DNA of 35,171 bases from a virus, in IMG/VR virus record IMGVR_UViG_3300030099_003858, positions 7,629 to 42,799 of that record. One strand, 5' to 3'. Both the position numbers and the translations under genes were made by a program. Positions 22,771 through 31,421 of the stretch are shown one piece after another; positions within the stretch are counted from its first letter, which is position 1; each line of letters begins with the position of its first letter. The notes under the pieces are model-generated. The model did no database searches, had not been told where the DNA came from, and worked only from the letters and a program-made list of their open reading frames with translations.

Positions 22771-24612
22771 CTATCTAGGTCGTTGACTTTGATTATTGTA
22801 ATTTAAAAATAGTTCACTGTATCTTTTCATAGGATCTTCAGCTAATTCCATTAATCTGTTTTGATTAGCCATCAAATCAATGGGTTCTGTGTTGCGAGGA
22901 CCTGAACTTTGGAAAGGATTAAGAAAACCAAATCTGTCTTTAAACGTTTTCAAAGGACTTTGGTAACCTCCACCTGGATTAACATTCGATGTTTGAGGTT
23001 TTGAAGTTTCTACAAGTCTCATAAGTGGATCTCTAACAGTATCAATGTCTCTAGACCATCCCTCATATTGAGGCAATAAAGGAGTAATTTTTTGTTCTAA
23101 ATTTCTTAAACCTTGTAATTGAGCTGGAGCCGTAACTACACCACGCTCAGCTAACGCTTCTGCTGTGCCTTTAGAGCCAGCTTCTTGCGCAGCTAAAGAC
23201 TGTAAAACATTTTCAGTATATCCTCCAGCACCTTGAGCGCCTTCAGTCCTAACTACTTTATCTAAATTACCTACAGAAAGATTTCCTTTAGGAGCCTGGG
23301 TATCTGCTAATCTATCTTGCTCAGTGTAACCAGTAATATTTTCTGCCATCCAAGCATAATAAAAATCTTCTTCGTTTTCATACGCAGCTTTTTCATCTTC
23401 ACCTAAGTTATCCCACTCTTCTTTAGCTCTAACAGTTGCAGGAACATAAACGTTTCCAAAAGTTTTAGAATCAGTAAACCAATTTGTCATAGTTTCATCT
23501 GTCCTAGAAGGACCAAAAATTGAAGTAACATCTATTTCGATACCGTTTAACCATGATGTATCATAATGAACCATTTTTAACTCAAGATCTAAAGCTTCTT
23601 TTAAACGATCCATTTCATCTGGTTTAATGTTTTCAAGCAATTCATAATTAGGAAATTGTGTAAGTATACTATCAATAAATTCTGGATTAGAAGTTACCTT
23701 ATAAGCATCTTCAGGAGTAAGACCATTTTCTACTAAAGTACTATAGCTATCTGTAACAATTCTTCCGTATACACCTAAACCTTCATTAAAAAAAGCTTGC
23801 TCACCAAGAGTTTCTAAAGCTGTTGGGTCAATTCCATAATCACTAGAAATATTGTTAACAGTAAAATCTCTTAAATCTTGAGCAGCAGAAGGATTAGTAT
23901 TTAAAGTTTGCATTCCTTGATTAGAAAATGATACGCCCCAAATTTCAGAAAGTAATTCTTTTTCCAAAGGGTCTATAGTTCCATCTGCTGTCATTTTGTA
24001 AGTAGTATCTTTATCTGCATCTTCAGTAGCTTGAGCTTGTCGCGCACCATATATGCCAGCTCCAATAAGACTTCCAAGTGGCGTTTCAAGATCAACAGTA
24101 GTGCTGCCTGTAGTTGGATCTGTTCCTAGCCCCAAAATAGTTTCATAAGGATTTGGGCCTGTAAAAGAAGGATAACCATTTCCGCTACCAGTAGAAGAAC
24201 CTCTACCACCTGATCTACCCGCTGACTGTCGAGCAGCCAAATCAATCTGAGACTGCAACCTAGCTTCCAAAGCAGGCAACGAAGCCCCTATAGCATTTAA
24301 ATAATTTTGAGTAGCTACATTACTAGACTCAATACGGCTAACAGCAGCTTGCTGATTGGCCATCATTTCACGAGTAACTCCACCAACCAAAGTATCGTAA
24401 TCATTCATCAATTCAGATATAGCATCCTGATTCAAACCCTGGCTTTCTAACTCAGTTTGCCGTTTTTCTACTGCAGCAACAGCACCAGATTGCATGTTTG
24501 TAAGGATTTCTTTAGCTTGCGAACCGTGTTTGCTATATAGCTCTAACGCTAACTCATTAGTTTGATTAACAGATTCTTCCAACATTGAAACATCAGTCGA
24601 TATCTCAGACAT
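22771..24612 (-). CDS. Large virion-associated protein, 613 residues
   Basis: Starts MSEISTDVSMLEESVNQTNE with AGGAG upstream, overlapping the LysM gene by 8 bases. Residues 1-135 are a long coiled-coil-like helix rich in Gln and Ala (VAAVEKRQTELESQ, IDLAARQSAGR). A Gly/Ser-rich hinge follows (SGGRGSSTGSGNG). The remainder is acidic and helical. Its place between LysM and the giant protein suggests an internal core or ejection protein. No catalytic motif recognised. Confidence 0.65.
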   Translation of the reverse strand: MSEISTDVSMLEESVNQTNELALELYSKHGSQAKEILTNMQSGAVAAVEKRQTELESQGLNQDAISELMNDYDTLVGGVTREMMANQQAAVSRIESSNVATQNYLNAIGASLPALEARLQSQIDLAARQSAGRSGGRGSSTGSGNGYPSFTGPNPYETILGLGTDPTTGSTTVDLETPLGSLIGAGIYGARQAQATEDADKDTTYKMTADGTIDPLEKELLSEIWGVSFSNQGMQTLNTNPSAAQDLRDFTVNNISSDYGIDPTALETLGEQAFFNEGLGVYGRIVTDSYSTLVENGLTPEDAYKVTSNPEFIDSILTQFPNYELLENIKPDEMDRLKEALDLELKMVHYDTSWLNGIEIDVTSIFGPSRTDETMTNWFTDSKTFGNVYVPATVRAKEEWDNLGEDEKAAYENEEDFYYAWMAENITGYTEQDRLADTQAPKGNLSVGNLDKVVRTEGAQGAGGYTENVLQSLAAQEAGSKGTAEALAERGVVTAPAQLQGLRNLEQKITPLLPQYEGWSRDIDTVRDPLMRLVETSKPQTSNVNPGGGYQSPLKTFKDRFGFLNPFQSSGPRNTEPIDLMANQNRLMELAEDPMKRYSELFLNYNNQSQRPR

Positions 24613-25357
24613 ACCTAGCTCCTATCGCTTCAGCAGTTAAACGTTCACGAGCTGCACGTTCTTGCTCTAACCTGCCAAACTCCAGGTTTTGAAAAGCAGC
24701 TCTTTGTTCAGCATCATAACGATCACGATCAGCTATGTATTCGGCAAACTTAACTGTCCTATCTTGTTCGTAATCGTCGCTTATCTCAGCTTCTTTACGG
24801 AATCTGCCGCCACCAAATGCCATACCTCTACCAGCAAGAACATTTAAATTTTTATCTAAAGCGCGTCTTTCTTCTAAAGCAGAACGACCACCTGATCTAG
24901 CTTCTAAATCAAATGGGCTTTCTCCTTCTTCATAATCACCAAACATATTAGCCATAGATCCAAGCAGAGCAGTAGATTGTGTAGCTCGTATCTGGTTAAT
25001 GTCTTCAATGTTTAATAAATACTGCGCATAAAAAGATTGATATGCAGGGTCACTAGAAAAATCCTCTATAGGATCTGCAGCTTCTATCTCTGTAGGAGTA
25101 TAAAGTCCGTCGTCCTCCTCTTCTTCCTCGACAGGATCTGTTTCTTCTGCAGGGTTTAAAACACGATACACAGGTTCAGGTATATTTATTTTTTGGCCAA
25201 CACGCAACATTCCTGCATTTCCAGTAGCTGTAGCCATAGTTAAATTATTTAAACGCAACAAATCTACTGGGTTAACTGTAATTCCAAGCTCTTCAGTAAA
25301 TTTTCTAGCCAAGCCAAAGTAAGAATCCCCTGGCTCTACCGTGTATTTAAATGCCAT
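24605..25357 (-). CDS. LysM-domain virion protein
   Basis: A 250-residue protein with an N-terminal LysM domain (about 3-58): YTVEPGDSYFGLARKF, then a leucine-rich middle (LLRLNNLT), and RVGQKINIPEP. LysM binds N-acetylglucosamine chains in peptidoglycan. An acidic linker (PVEEEEEDDG) leads to a helical, charged C-terminal half with Arg/Glu repeats. No lytic domain is attached, so it probably docks the virion or its internal proteins to the cell wall during entry, with the lytic activity elsewhere. Ribosome-like GAGGAG lies 14 bases before the ATG. Confidence 0.8.
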   Translation of the reverse strand: MAFKYTVEPGDSYFGLARKFTEELGITVNPVDLLRLNNLTMATATGNAGMLRVGQKINIPEPVYRVLNPAEETDPVEEEEEDDGLYTPTEIEAADPIEDFSSDPAYQSFYAQYLLNIEDINQIRATQSTALLGSMANMFGDYEEGESPFDLEARSGGRSALEERRALDKNLNVLAGRGMAFGGGRFRKEAEISDDYEQDRTVKFAEYIADRDRYDAEQRAAFQNLEFGRLEQERAARERLTAEAIGARYV

Positions 25358-25366
25358 ATGAGTATA

Positions 25367-25501
25367 TTACTCCTCTTCTTCCGGCTTGTCATCAAGCATT
25401 TCCTGTAGTTTCTGTATCTGTAGCTTCTGCACACAAATAGTCAGTTCTTTGTTAAACGTCTTATCCATTTCTGCTACCAATTCTTCTAATGTAATGTCCA
25501 T
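25367..25501 (-). CDS. Small acidic coiled-coil protein, 44 residues
   Basis: A short gene between the LysM protein and the tail fibre, starting MDITLEELVAEMDKTF with AGAAGGATAAGA upstream and ending in DDKPEEEE. The leucine/glutamine heptad-like run (VQKLQIQKLQEML) predicts a coiled coil. Could be a fibre or tail assembly chaperone; that is only inference from position and shape. Confidence 0.65.
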   Translation of the reverse strand: MDITLEELVAEMDKTFNKELTICVQKLQIQKLQEMLDDKPEEEE

Positions 25502-25503
25502 TC

Positions 25504-27822
25504 TTATCCTTCTAACGTTGTTACTCTTGCCGAGAGTTCTTGTATAGCTTTAACTATAGGTGCTAAAAGCTCACCGCCACGCAATCCTTGACGATCTACA
25601 CCTGTTACTTCGTTTCCATTTTCATCAACATATGTTTCTGCTGTGTCGTTGGTCCATAAAGCCCTATCAGATGCTTTGTTCCCTAAAGTGCTAGCTACTT
25701 CTTGAGCTACAAAACCCATATGTGTACGAGTACCTACGTACCCTGATCTGTCATTCCATTTAAAAGTTACTGGTCGCAGGTCATTAATAAAAGATAACCC
25801 AAGATCTACATCAGCTATGTCTTTTTTATCTCTGCTGTCAGATGTTTGAATGTATGGATTAGTTGCACGAACATCATCCCAACGATAAGAGCTAGTTCCC
25901 AAATCTTGAGAATTGTCATTGTAAGGGTAGAAGTAACTTGAGTGCATTACATATTTTGCAGTACTACCTATACCAAAAAAATGACGTATTCTATCTGTAT
26001 AATGATGAGAGCCTGATGTATTCATTGGTCCTAAATCCATGTAGCCATCACCAGTATCTATACGCAATGTGTCGTTAGATCCTTCACTCATTTTAGGCCC
26101 AGAATTTATTACGACATTTCCTCCGTTTGCTTGCAAATGTAAGTTACGAGCTGTAGTAGCATCAGACTTGCAATATATTTCGTTATCGTCAAGTTGCAAA
26201 TGGTTGCCAGTAGAGTCACCCAAAACCAAAATACCAGTCGGACTAGCGCCAAGCTCAGCATCGTCTGTTCCTAAAACGTGAAGTCTTTTCTCTTCATCTA
26301 TGTACATAGCTCGTGCAGGACCAGATTCGCTACCTGTACCTGTCCAAAATTCCATTCGTACAGCATCGTCAGCATCAGTATCATCATTTTTAACGACTTG
26401 TATTCTTCCAGATTCAAGAGAAGCAGCGGCTGGATCACCAGCAGGAGTATGAAAACTAATACCTACGCCAGCACCAGCAACCAAGTTCAAACTGTTATCA
26501 GCGTCAGTTGACTTTAAGGTAAGCAAATATTCAACACCACTAGTAGTTGACTGCTCTGTGCTTATAGTCAAACCAGTTAATGTACCAACACTCGTCAAAG
26601 ACGAAGCAGTAACCCCAGAGTTCAACGTACTACCAGACAAATTGTTAGCGTCTATATCTATGTTAGCGCTACCGTTAAAAGAAGTACCTGCTATATTGCG
26701 AGCAGTAGCTAATGTTGTAGCAGTTGCCGCATTACCAGACGTATCCTGGCTACCAGCAGTATTGACACCTGGCAGGTTTATGTTACCTGTGCCATCAAAT
26801 GAAACTCCACCTATTGTTCTAGCTGTTTCTAGAGCAGTAGCTGTAGCCGCATTTCCTGTTGTGTCTTGGTTTCCTGCTGTGTTTACTCCAGCTAAATCTA
26901 TGTTAGCTGTGCCATTAAACGACACACCACCTATATTCCGTGCTGTTTCTAAAGCTGTAGCTGTTGCGGCATTGCCGCTAATATTTGTTACACCCGTAAT
27001 GTAACCATAAGAAGTGATTTTATCCTGAATTGCGGCACTCGTCATTAAAGTTGTATCGTTGTCAGCAAACGATTCGCTACCTGTTTGGATAGCAGATGCA
27101 GCAAAATCAGATACTTCTAAATCTGAAACTGAAGGAGTTGCCGCATTAATTCTGTCATCTATAGCGGCACTTGTCATAAGCGAAGTATCATTATCGGCAA
27201 AAGATTCACCACTGGTTTGAATTGCTGCACCAGCAAATTCAGAAATAGTAAGACCTGAAACATTAAGGGTAACAGCTCCACTGGCCCCTCCGCCCGAAAG
27301 ACCAGTTCCTGCTGTTACCCCTGTTATATCCCCCGTATTTGTTGTGTACCCGTAGGACTCGATCTTATCTTGGATAGCAGCACTAGTCATAACCGTAGTG
27401 TCATTATCTGAAAAAGATTCGCTGCTTGTTATTATTGCAGATCCAGCTATTTCAGATAATGTCACTCCAGATACATTTAATGTTACATCTCCAGATGATC
27501 CTCCACCAGACAATCCAGTTCCTGCGGTAACAGCGGTAATATCACCAGCCGTTGTGCTATAGCCATAAGATTCTATTTTGTCCTGGATAGCTGCTGATGT
27601 CATTATTGAAGTGTCGTTATCAACAAAACTTTCACTACCCGTTTGAATAGTTGTTAAAGACACATTGTCAAGTTTTAATCCATTAGCTTGTATTTCGCCT
27701 TTTGATTGACGCAAATTTCCGTTAAGGATCATGCCTGTGCCAACACTCGTAGCAGACAAAACAGGTGTATCTTCGTCACGATCAACGTTAAGTTGATTTA
27801 TGTATTCTGTCCAGGTTGTCAT
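25504..27822 (-). CDS. Tail fibre with repeats and C-terminal S74 chaperone domain
   Basis: A 772-residue receptor-binding fibre. Residues about 61-275 contain four copies of a unit with DNDT..MTSAAI, three of them with a following turn-rich GDIT..TAGTGLSGGG segment or its remnant. Residues about 279-395 hold three 40-residue repeats, GNAATATALETARNIGGVSF being the first. A globular region follows (ADNSLNLVAGAGVGISF, MYIDEEKRLHVLG). From residue 660 is the intramolecular chaperone Peptidase_S74: TSDSRDKKDI, FINDLRPVTFKW, MGFVAQEV, and a C-terminal coiled coil. This domain drives trimerisation and then cuts itself off at the Ser of its SD motif. Confidence 0.88.
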   Translation of the reverse strand: MTTWTEYINQLNVDRDEDTPVLSATSVGTGMILNGNLRQSKGEIQANGLKLDNVSLTTIQTGSESFVDNDTSIMTSAAIQDKIESYGYSTTAGDITAVTAGTGLSGGGSSGDVTLNVSGVTLSEIAGSAIITSSESFSDNDTTVMTSAAIQDKIESYGYTTNTGDITGVTAGTGLSGGGASGAVTLNVSGLTISEFAGAAIQTSGESFADNDTSLMTSAAIDDRINAATPSVSDLEVSDFAASAIQTGSESFADNDTTLMTSAAIQDKITSYGYITGVTNISGNAATATALETARNIGGVSFNGTANIDLAGVNTAGNQDTTGNAATATALETARTIGGVSFDGTGNINLPGVNTAGSQDTSGNAATATTLATARNIAGTSFNGSANIDIDANNLSGSTLNSGVTASSLTSVGTLTGLTISTEQSTTSGVEYLLTLKSTDADNSLNLVAGAGVGISFHTPAGDPAAASLESGRIQVVKNDDTDADDAVRMEFWTGTGSESGPARAMYIDEEKRLHVLGTDDAELGASPTGILVLGDSTGNHLQLDDNEIYCKSDATTARNLHLQANGGNVVINSGPKMSEGSNDTLRIDTGDGYMDLGPMNTSGSHHYTDRIRHFFGIGSTAKYVMHSSYFYPYNDNSQDLGTSSYRWDDVRATNPYIQTSDSRDKKDIADVDLGLSFINDLRPVTFKWNDRSGYVGTRTHMGFVAQEVASTLGNKASDRALWTNDTAETYVDENGNEVTGVDRQGLRGGELLAPIVKAIQELSARVTTLEG

Positions 27823-29639
27823 GTGTTGATGTTAGTTAAAGGAGTTTGTGCTTGCACCGAATAAACTACTGATACTTCTTTTAAAGCTACTGATTTTATT
27901 CCAGTAATACTTATATCTATTTGAGAAGATAAAGGTATTCTTGCTGGACGCAACACTACTCTGCCTCGTTTTGGCATATACACTGTTCCTGAAGTTGCGC
28001 TAAGTTCCGAAGCATCTAACGACCCTACGGTAACAGTAGATATTTCATCGCCTTCGTGAACGCAATCAGCTTTAACAGTAAATGCTGGTGTAGTAAAACC
28101 AGAAGAGTTCCAATAATCAAAATCAATAATAACTTTTTCAATAGACCCAGATGCTTTATCAGGTGGCCTATAAGTTGCTAACCATACAGCACCTTCAAAA
28201 CGATCATCAGCATCGTTAGTGTGATCAGCTACTTCAGTGTTAGTAGTGTAAGTGTCATTGCTATTAGATGGCCTATTTAATGTTACAGGCCTTATGTAAA
28301 ATCTGTCATCAAAAATTGTTGACGAATTTGCCGTATTATAAATAGGAGATGCAAAAAATCCCCAATGATCATTTCCCATAGGAACAGCATCAACAAACGA
28401 AGAATTAAGCACGCTATCATCACCTGGACCAAAATACAAATGTTGCGTCCAAACTCCATTAACTAACTCAAGTGATCTATTGCCTTTGTAAATGTTATTA
28501 GGAACAGAACTCCCCACCGTTTTAACCATGTACGGTAAACATATTGCGTTATGAGCTTGCGAACTCATTCCCCTCATAAAAAATACGTCTTGCGAATCGT
28601 CACCATCTTGAGGAACTTTAATATAATTAAAAGTTTGGTCATCTATTGTGTCTTTAGTCGCTACTACTATTCCACTTTGTTTAGTAATAAATATTATTGC
28701 GCTTCCTGTAGTAGCTGCAGTCACATAAAAATCAGGAATAACTTTTGTCCCTATATAACGTATTTCACCAAAATCAGGATCATCAGTAAACGTGTATTTG
28801 TACCATCTGCCATCAGCCATAGCTATCAACAAATTATCAAACACTGGCCACACACCAATAATAGGAAGATTACTGTCAGCTCCAACGTCTATAAAACCTA
28901 ACGCTGTCCATTGCTTAATGTCGCCAACTTTAGAATAATGTATTCTATTTCCGTTATGGTTAGTTCCACTGTCATAATCTCCCCATGACCAATACCTATC
29001 TCGCCATCCAAATAAACATGTTGGGTCCCAATTAGAAGGATATTCATAATCTGTTTCTGCTGTGCCAGCAGTTATAGTTTGATAACCGTCAGCACTTGGA
29101 TCATCTAAATTATGCAAGTAACCGTCGCCACCTATTATCATGTTCTTGTCACCAAGTTTTTTAAGATGCAAAGAACTAATAACAGTTTCAGGGCTTGCAT
29201 CCCAAGCTCCTCCACCACCATAACTGTAATATCTACTTGGTTTTAATTGTGTCCTTAAAGCAGACCAGTCAGCAGTATAGGAACCTCCTACTGCTGCATC
29301 AGCAGTAACATCATATGAACGTTTTGTACTAGAACTAGCTTCAATAACATGGAATGAAGAATCTGCATCTGAAGAAGTATTTAAAGCTTGCCCTCCAGCA
29401 TCATCTTCTTGAAACCAAAAAGCGCCACGAAATGATTGATACGTATCACTAAGCAAATATATGTTGCTAAACAATGACTTAAGACAAGGCCTAGGCCCTA
29501 AAGAACCATTAGCGTACACTTGCATGTTAACGCAATCATAATCATGATTTTCTTTAGGCCCATACTCAGGCCCCCAAGAATGCCAGGGCCCATTTACCCA
29601 GTTGTTATAAGTAACAATCTCCTGCGACTCTACCGGCAT
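27819..29639 (-). CDS. Tail nozzle-like protein (T7 gp12-type candidate)
   Basis: A 606-residue beta-rich protein starting MPVESQEIVTYNNWVNGPWH at the stop of the adaptor gene (TAATG); an ATG 12 bases upstream is in frame but lacks support. The N-terminal NMQVYANGSLGPRPCLKSLF resembles the opening of podovirus tail tubular B/nozzle proteins, which begin by listing mapped parameters and then form a beta-propeller. Repeated W/Y/D-rich strands (LFGWRDRYWSWGDYD, NLLIAMADGRWYKYTF) fit a propeller. Position after the adaptor supports the call. It overlaps the fibre gene by 4 bases. Confidence 0.65.
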   Translation of the reverse strand: MPVESQEIVTYNNWVNGPWHSWGPEYGPKENHDYDCVNMQVYANGSLGPRPCLKSLFSNIYLLSDTYQSFRGAFWFQEDDAGGQALNTSSDADSSFHVIEASSSTKRSYDVTADAAVGGSYTADWSALRTQLKPSRYYSYGGGGAWDASPETVISSLHLKKLGDKNMIIGGDGYLHNLDDPSADGYQTITAGTAETDYEYPSNWDPTCLFGWRDRYWSWGDYDSGTNHNGNRIHYSKVGDIKQWTALGFIDVGADSNLPIIGVWPVFDNLLIAMADGRWYKYTFTDDPDFGEIRYIGTKVIPDFYVTAATTGSAIIFITKQSGIVVATKDTIDDQTFNYIKVPQDGDDSQDVFFMRGMSSQAHNAICLPYMVKTVGSSVPNNIYKGNRSLELVNGVWTQHLYFGPGDDSVLNSSFVDAVPMGNDHWGFFASPIYNTANSSTIFDDRFYIRPVTLNRPSNSNDTYTTNTEVADHTNDADDRFEGAVWLATYRPPDKASGSIEKVIIDFDYWNSSGFTTPAFTVKADCVHEGDEISTVTVGSLDASELSATSGTVYMPKRGRVVLRPARIPLSSQIDISITGIKSVALKEVSVVYSVQAQTPLTNINT

Positions 29640-30265
29640 TAAACATCCCAATCCCTACGTGTAGCAATAGCAACAGGTTCATAGGTTCTGCTAACATCAT
29701 CAGCAAAACCTCTAATTTGTTGTTTATATTGTGTTTCCAACATCTGATACAGCTCGCTATCACGCAACTTTTGCGCAACATATGACGCTGTTTTAGTAAT
29801 TAACACAGGATCAAACCAATCAGGACTATCTACACTTGCCGAAGTAGAACCTAAAACAGGCACAACTTTCAAATATCTATGAGTCATCGAATATGCTTTA
29901 TCTGGAACAGGGTATATGTAAAAAACACCTGCATGATCAGTGTAAAAAACAGGTACTCCTTCCATGTCGCCCCAAGATAAACGCCTTGTCCATTTCCAAG
30001 TACGTCTTTGCAAAATAGCAGGAGGATCATCAAGAGTTAAAGACAATGTTGTCTTCCAATTAGCATTAGGAGTATACGTATTGTCGCTAGCAGTAATATT
30101 TATTGTTTCCTGGGCTTCTCTCCAAGGCCATTCATGTGTAGCTTCACAATCTTGAACCGCTGCATTTAAAAAATCAAGAATATTAGCGTCTGTAACACGA
30201 GCATCGTCTGTAGCAAGGTTAACACGGTTGCGTACAGAGACAATTAAATTAGCAGCAGTTGTCAT
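29639..30265 (-). CDS. Head-tail adaptor (tail tubular A / T7 gp11-like)
   Basis: A 208-residue protein. The pattern is typical of podovirus adaptors: N-terminal helix NLIVSVRNRVN, then DANILDFLNAAVQDCEATHEWPW, a beta-rich middle (FYTDHAGVFYIYPVPD), then helices (VAQKLRDSELYQMLETQYKQ). Such proteins form a ring between portal and nozzle. ATGA overlap with the upstream 117-residue gene, TAATG with the nozzle gene. Confidence 0.75.
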   Translation of the reverse strand: MTTAANLIVSVRNRVNLATDDARVTDANILDFLNAAVQDCEATHEWPWREAQETINITASDNTYTPNANWKTTLSLTLDDPPAILQRRTWKWTRRLSWGDMEGVPVFYTDHAGVFYIYPVPDKAYSMTHRYLKVVPVLGSTSASVDSPDWFDPVLITKTASYVAQKLRDSELYQMLETQYKQQIRGFADDVSRTYEPVAIATRRDWDV

Positions 30266-30615
30266 TGCATGTCCTTAAAGTAAAATTCTGGATGTTGCAT
30301 GGCTTCTCGTAACAAAAAACCCCTAATTTGTGACTTAGTTTTGTGATCCAGGTCATCAAAAGCAGGCAAAACATCAAATATGCTTGGTTCCCTATCAACA
30401 GTAGTAAAAGCTTGTGGTTCCGTAGGAATTTTTGGAACGGGTTTCCGTGTAAAAGGAGCTCTTTCTACTTTAGCTGGAGTACCTAGCCCTGTAGTAACTG
30501 GAGCTTTTCGAGGTTTCCTGTTTTTTCTACGTTGGTTTCTGTTTAAAGGATTAGTTCTGCGTCTTCTAGCATCAATAACACCTAAATCCATGTTGCCAGG
30601 TTGCTTACTTGCCAT
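30262..30615 (-). CDS. Unknown 117-residue protein with basic N-terminal half
   Basis: Residues 16-55 are highly basic (ARRRRTNPLNRNQRRKNRKP), then a Pro-rich linker, then a folded C-terminal part (SIFDVLPAFDDLDHKTKSQI). Located between capsid genes and the adaptor. A basic arm of this kind may contact DNA or acidic capsid surfaces; a minor head or connector role is inferred. Confidence 0.6.
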   Translation of the reverse strand: MASKQPGNMDLGVIDARRRRTNPLNRNQRRKNRKPRKAPVTTGLGTPAKVERAPFTRKPVPKIPTEPQAFTTVDREPSIFDVLPAFDDLDHKTKSQIRGFLLREAMQHPEFYFKDMQ

Positions 30616-30624
30616 ACCTCTACC

Positions 30625-31056
30625 TTAGTACAACCTTCCACGATAGCCACCAACAGTTTGATGATGAGCAAAAGCTACTCGATCTTCAGCTTCTTCCATC
30701 TTATCAGCCTGTTCTTTTTTTCTATCTTTTATAATCTTGTCATTATGGTCATCTATCTCTTGAACAATTTGATTTACAGACTTGCGAGACATATCGCGCA
30801 TCATAAGATACTGAACCATTTGATAAGGGTTAGGGGGAGGATCAAAAGGAGCAGAACCGACAAGACTTTCCTTACCGGCTCCGTTCCTTTCATCCCATAT
30901 TTCTATTCTGTTTAACTCTTTGTTCCAACAAACCATAAGAAAGGGATCTCCTTCCCAACCCATAGCTGGTGAACCTTTAGTAATAATATCTGCTAAGTCA
31001 CCACCTATAAGTTTGGTTTCTCTTATACGTTGAGTTAATTCTTTTCGCTTGTCCAT
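30625..31056 (-). CDS. Unknown 143-residue head/connector-region protein
   Basis: Starts MDKRKELTQRIRETKLIGGD, with TAGGAGTG as ribosome site directly after a strong hairpin (31068-31102). The middle contains WEGDPFLMVCWNKELNRIEIW, a beta-like stretch; the C-terminal half is a charged helix (DDHNDKIIKDRKKEQADKME). Position right after the decoration gene suggests a virion connector or assembly factor. No family recognised. Confidence 0.6.
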   Translation of the reverse strand: MDKRKELTQRIRETKLIGGDLADIITKGSPAMGWEGDPFLMVCWNKELNRIEIWDERNGAGKESLVGSAPFDPPPNPYQMVQYLMMRDMSRKSVNQIVQEIDDHNDKIIKDRKKEQADKMEEAEDRVAFAHHQTVGGYRGRLY

Positions 31057-31067
31057 AACACTCCTAA

Positions 31068-31102
31068 GTCCAGCAGGGAAGAAAGGAAAAACCCTGCTGG
31101 AC
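31068..31102 (-). promoter_or_regulatory. Stem-loop just before the 143-residue gene
   Basis: GTCCAGCAGGG (31068-31078) pairs with CCCTGCTGGAC (31092-31102), 11 bp with a 13-base pyrimidine loop on the coding strand. No T-run follows; the ribosome site comes next. It may be a weak terminator, an mRNA processing or stability element, setting capsid-gene expression above that of the connector genes. Confidence 0.65.
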
Positions 31103-31114
31103 CTAGTTTAGAGG

Positions 31115-31420
31115 TTATTTACCTGTGACTTGTACCAAGTGGTTAATTGTACATGTACCGCTAAACTCTGCCTCAACACCTGAGGTATCGTTTTCGTCAA
31201 ATACTTTTAACTTACTATTGGTACTGTCAAACACTACGGAAATACCAGCAGCACTTTGAGAATGAGGTATTAAACTATCTATTTGGATTAGCCCATCAAA
31301 GTCAGAAGCAGCAATTGCCTCTCCACCTGCTGGGTATGTTCCGCTAAAAGTTACCTTCGCATCTATTACGACACGATCTCCCATTATACGCCGGTCTTGT
31401 TCACTTATCGCTATAGCCAT
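31115..31420 (-). CDS. Probable head decoration protein
   Basis: A 101-residue protein; start at 31420 (MAIAISEQDRRIMGDRVVID) chosen for its GGAGAG site, which overlaps the end of the capsid gene. The rest is beta-rich (AKVTFSGTYPAGGEAI, AGISVVFDSTNSKLKVFDEN). Small, beta-rich and immediately downstream of the major capsid gene, it fits a decoration or capsid-stabilising protein. This is inferred from size and position, not from a clear motif. Confidence 0.6.
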   Translation of the reverse strand: MAIAISEQDRRIMGDRVVIDAKVTFSGTYPAGGEAIAASDFDGLIQIDSLIPHSQSAAGISVVFDSTNSKLKVFDENDTSGVEAEFSGTCTINHLVQVTGK

Positions 31421-31421
31421 A

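Noticed and set aside
26558-27004. A 148-codon plus-strand frame opposite the tail fibre
   Set aside because: Antisense shadow of repetitive Ala/Thr codons; the fibre frame has clear domains.
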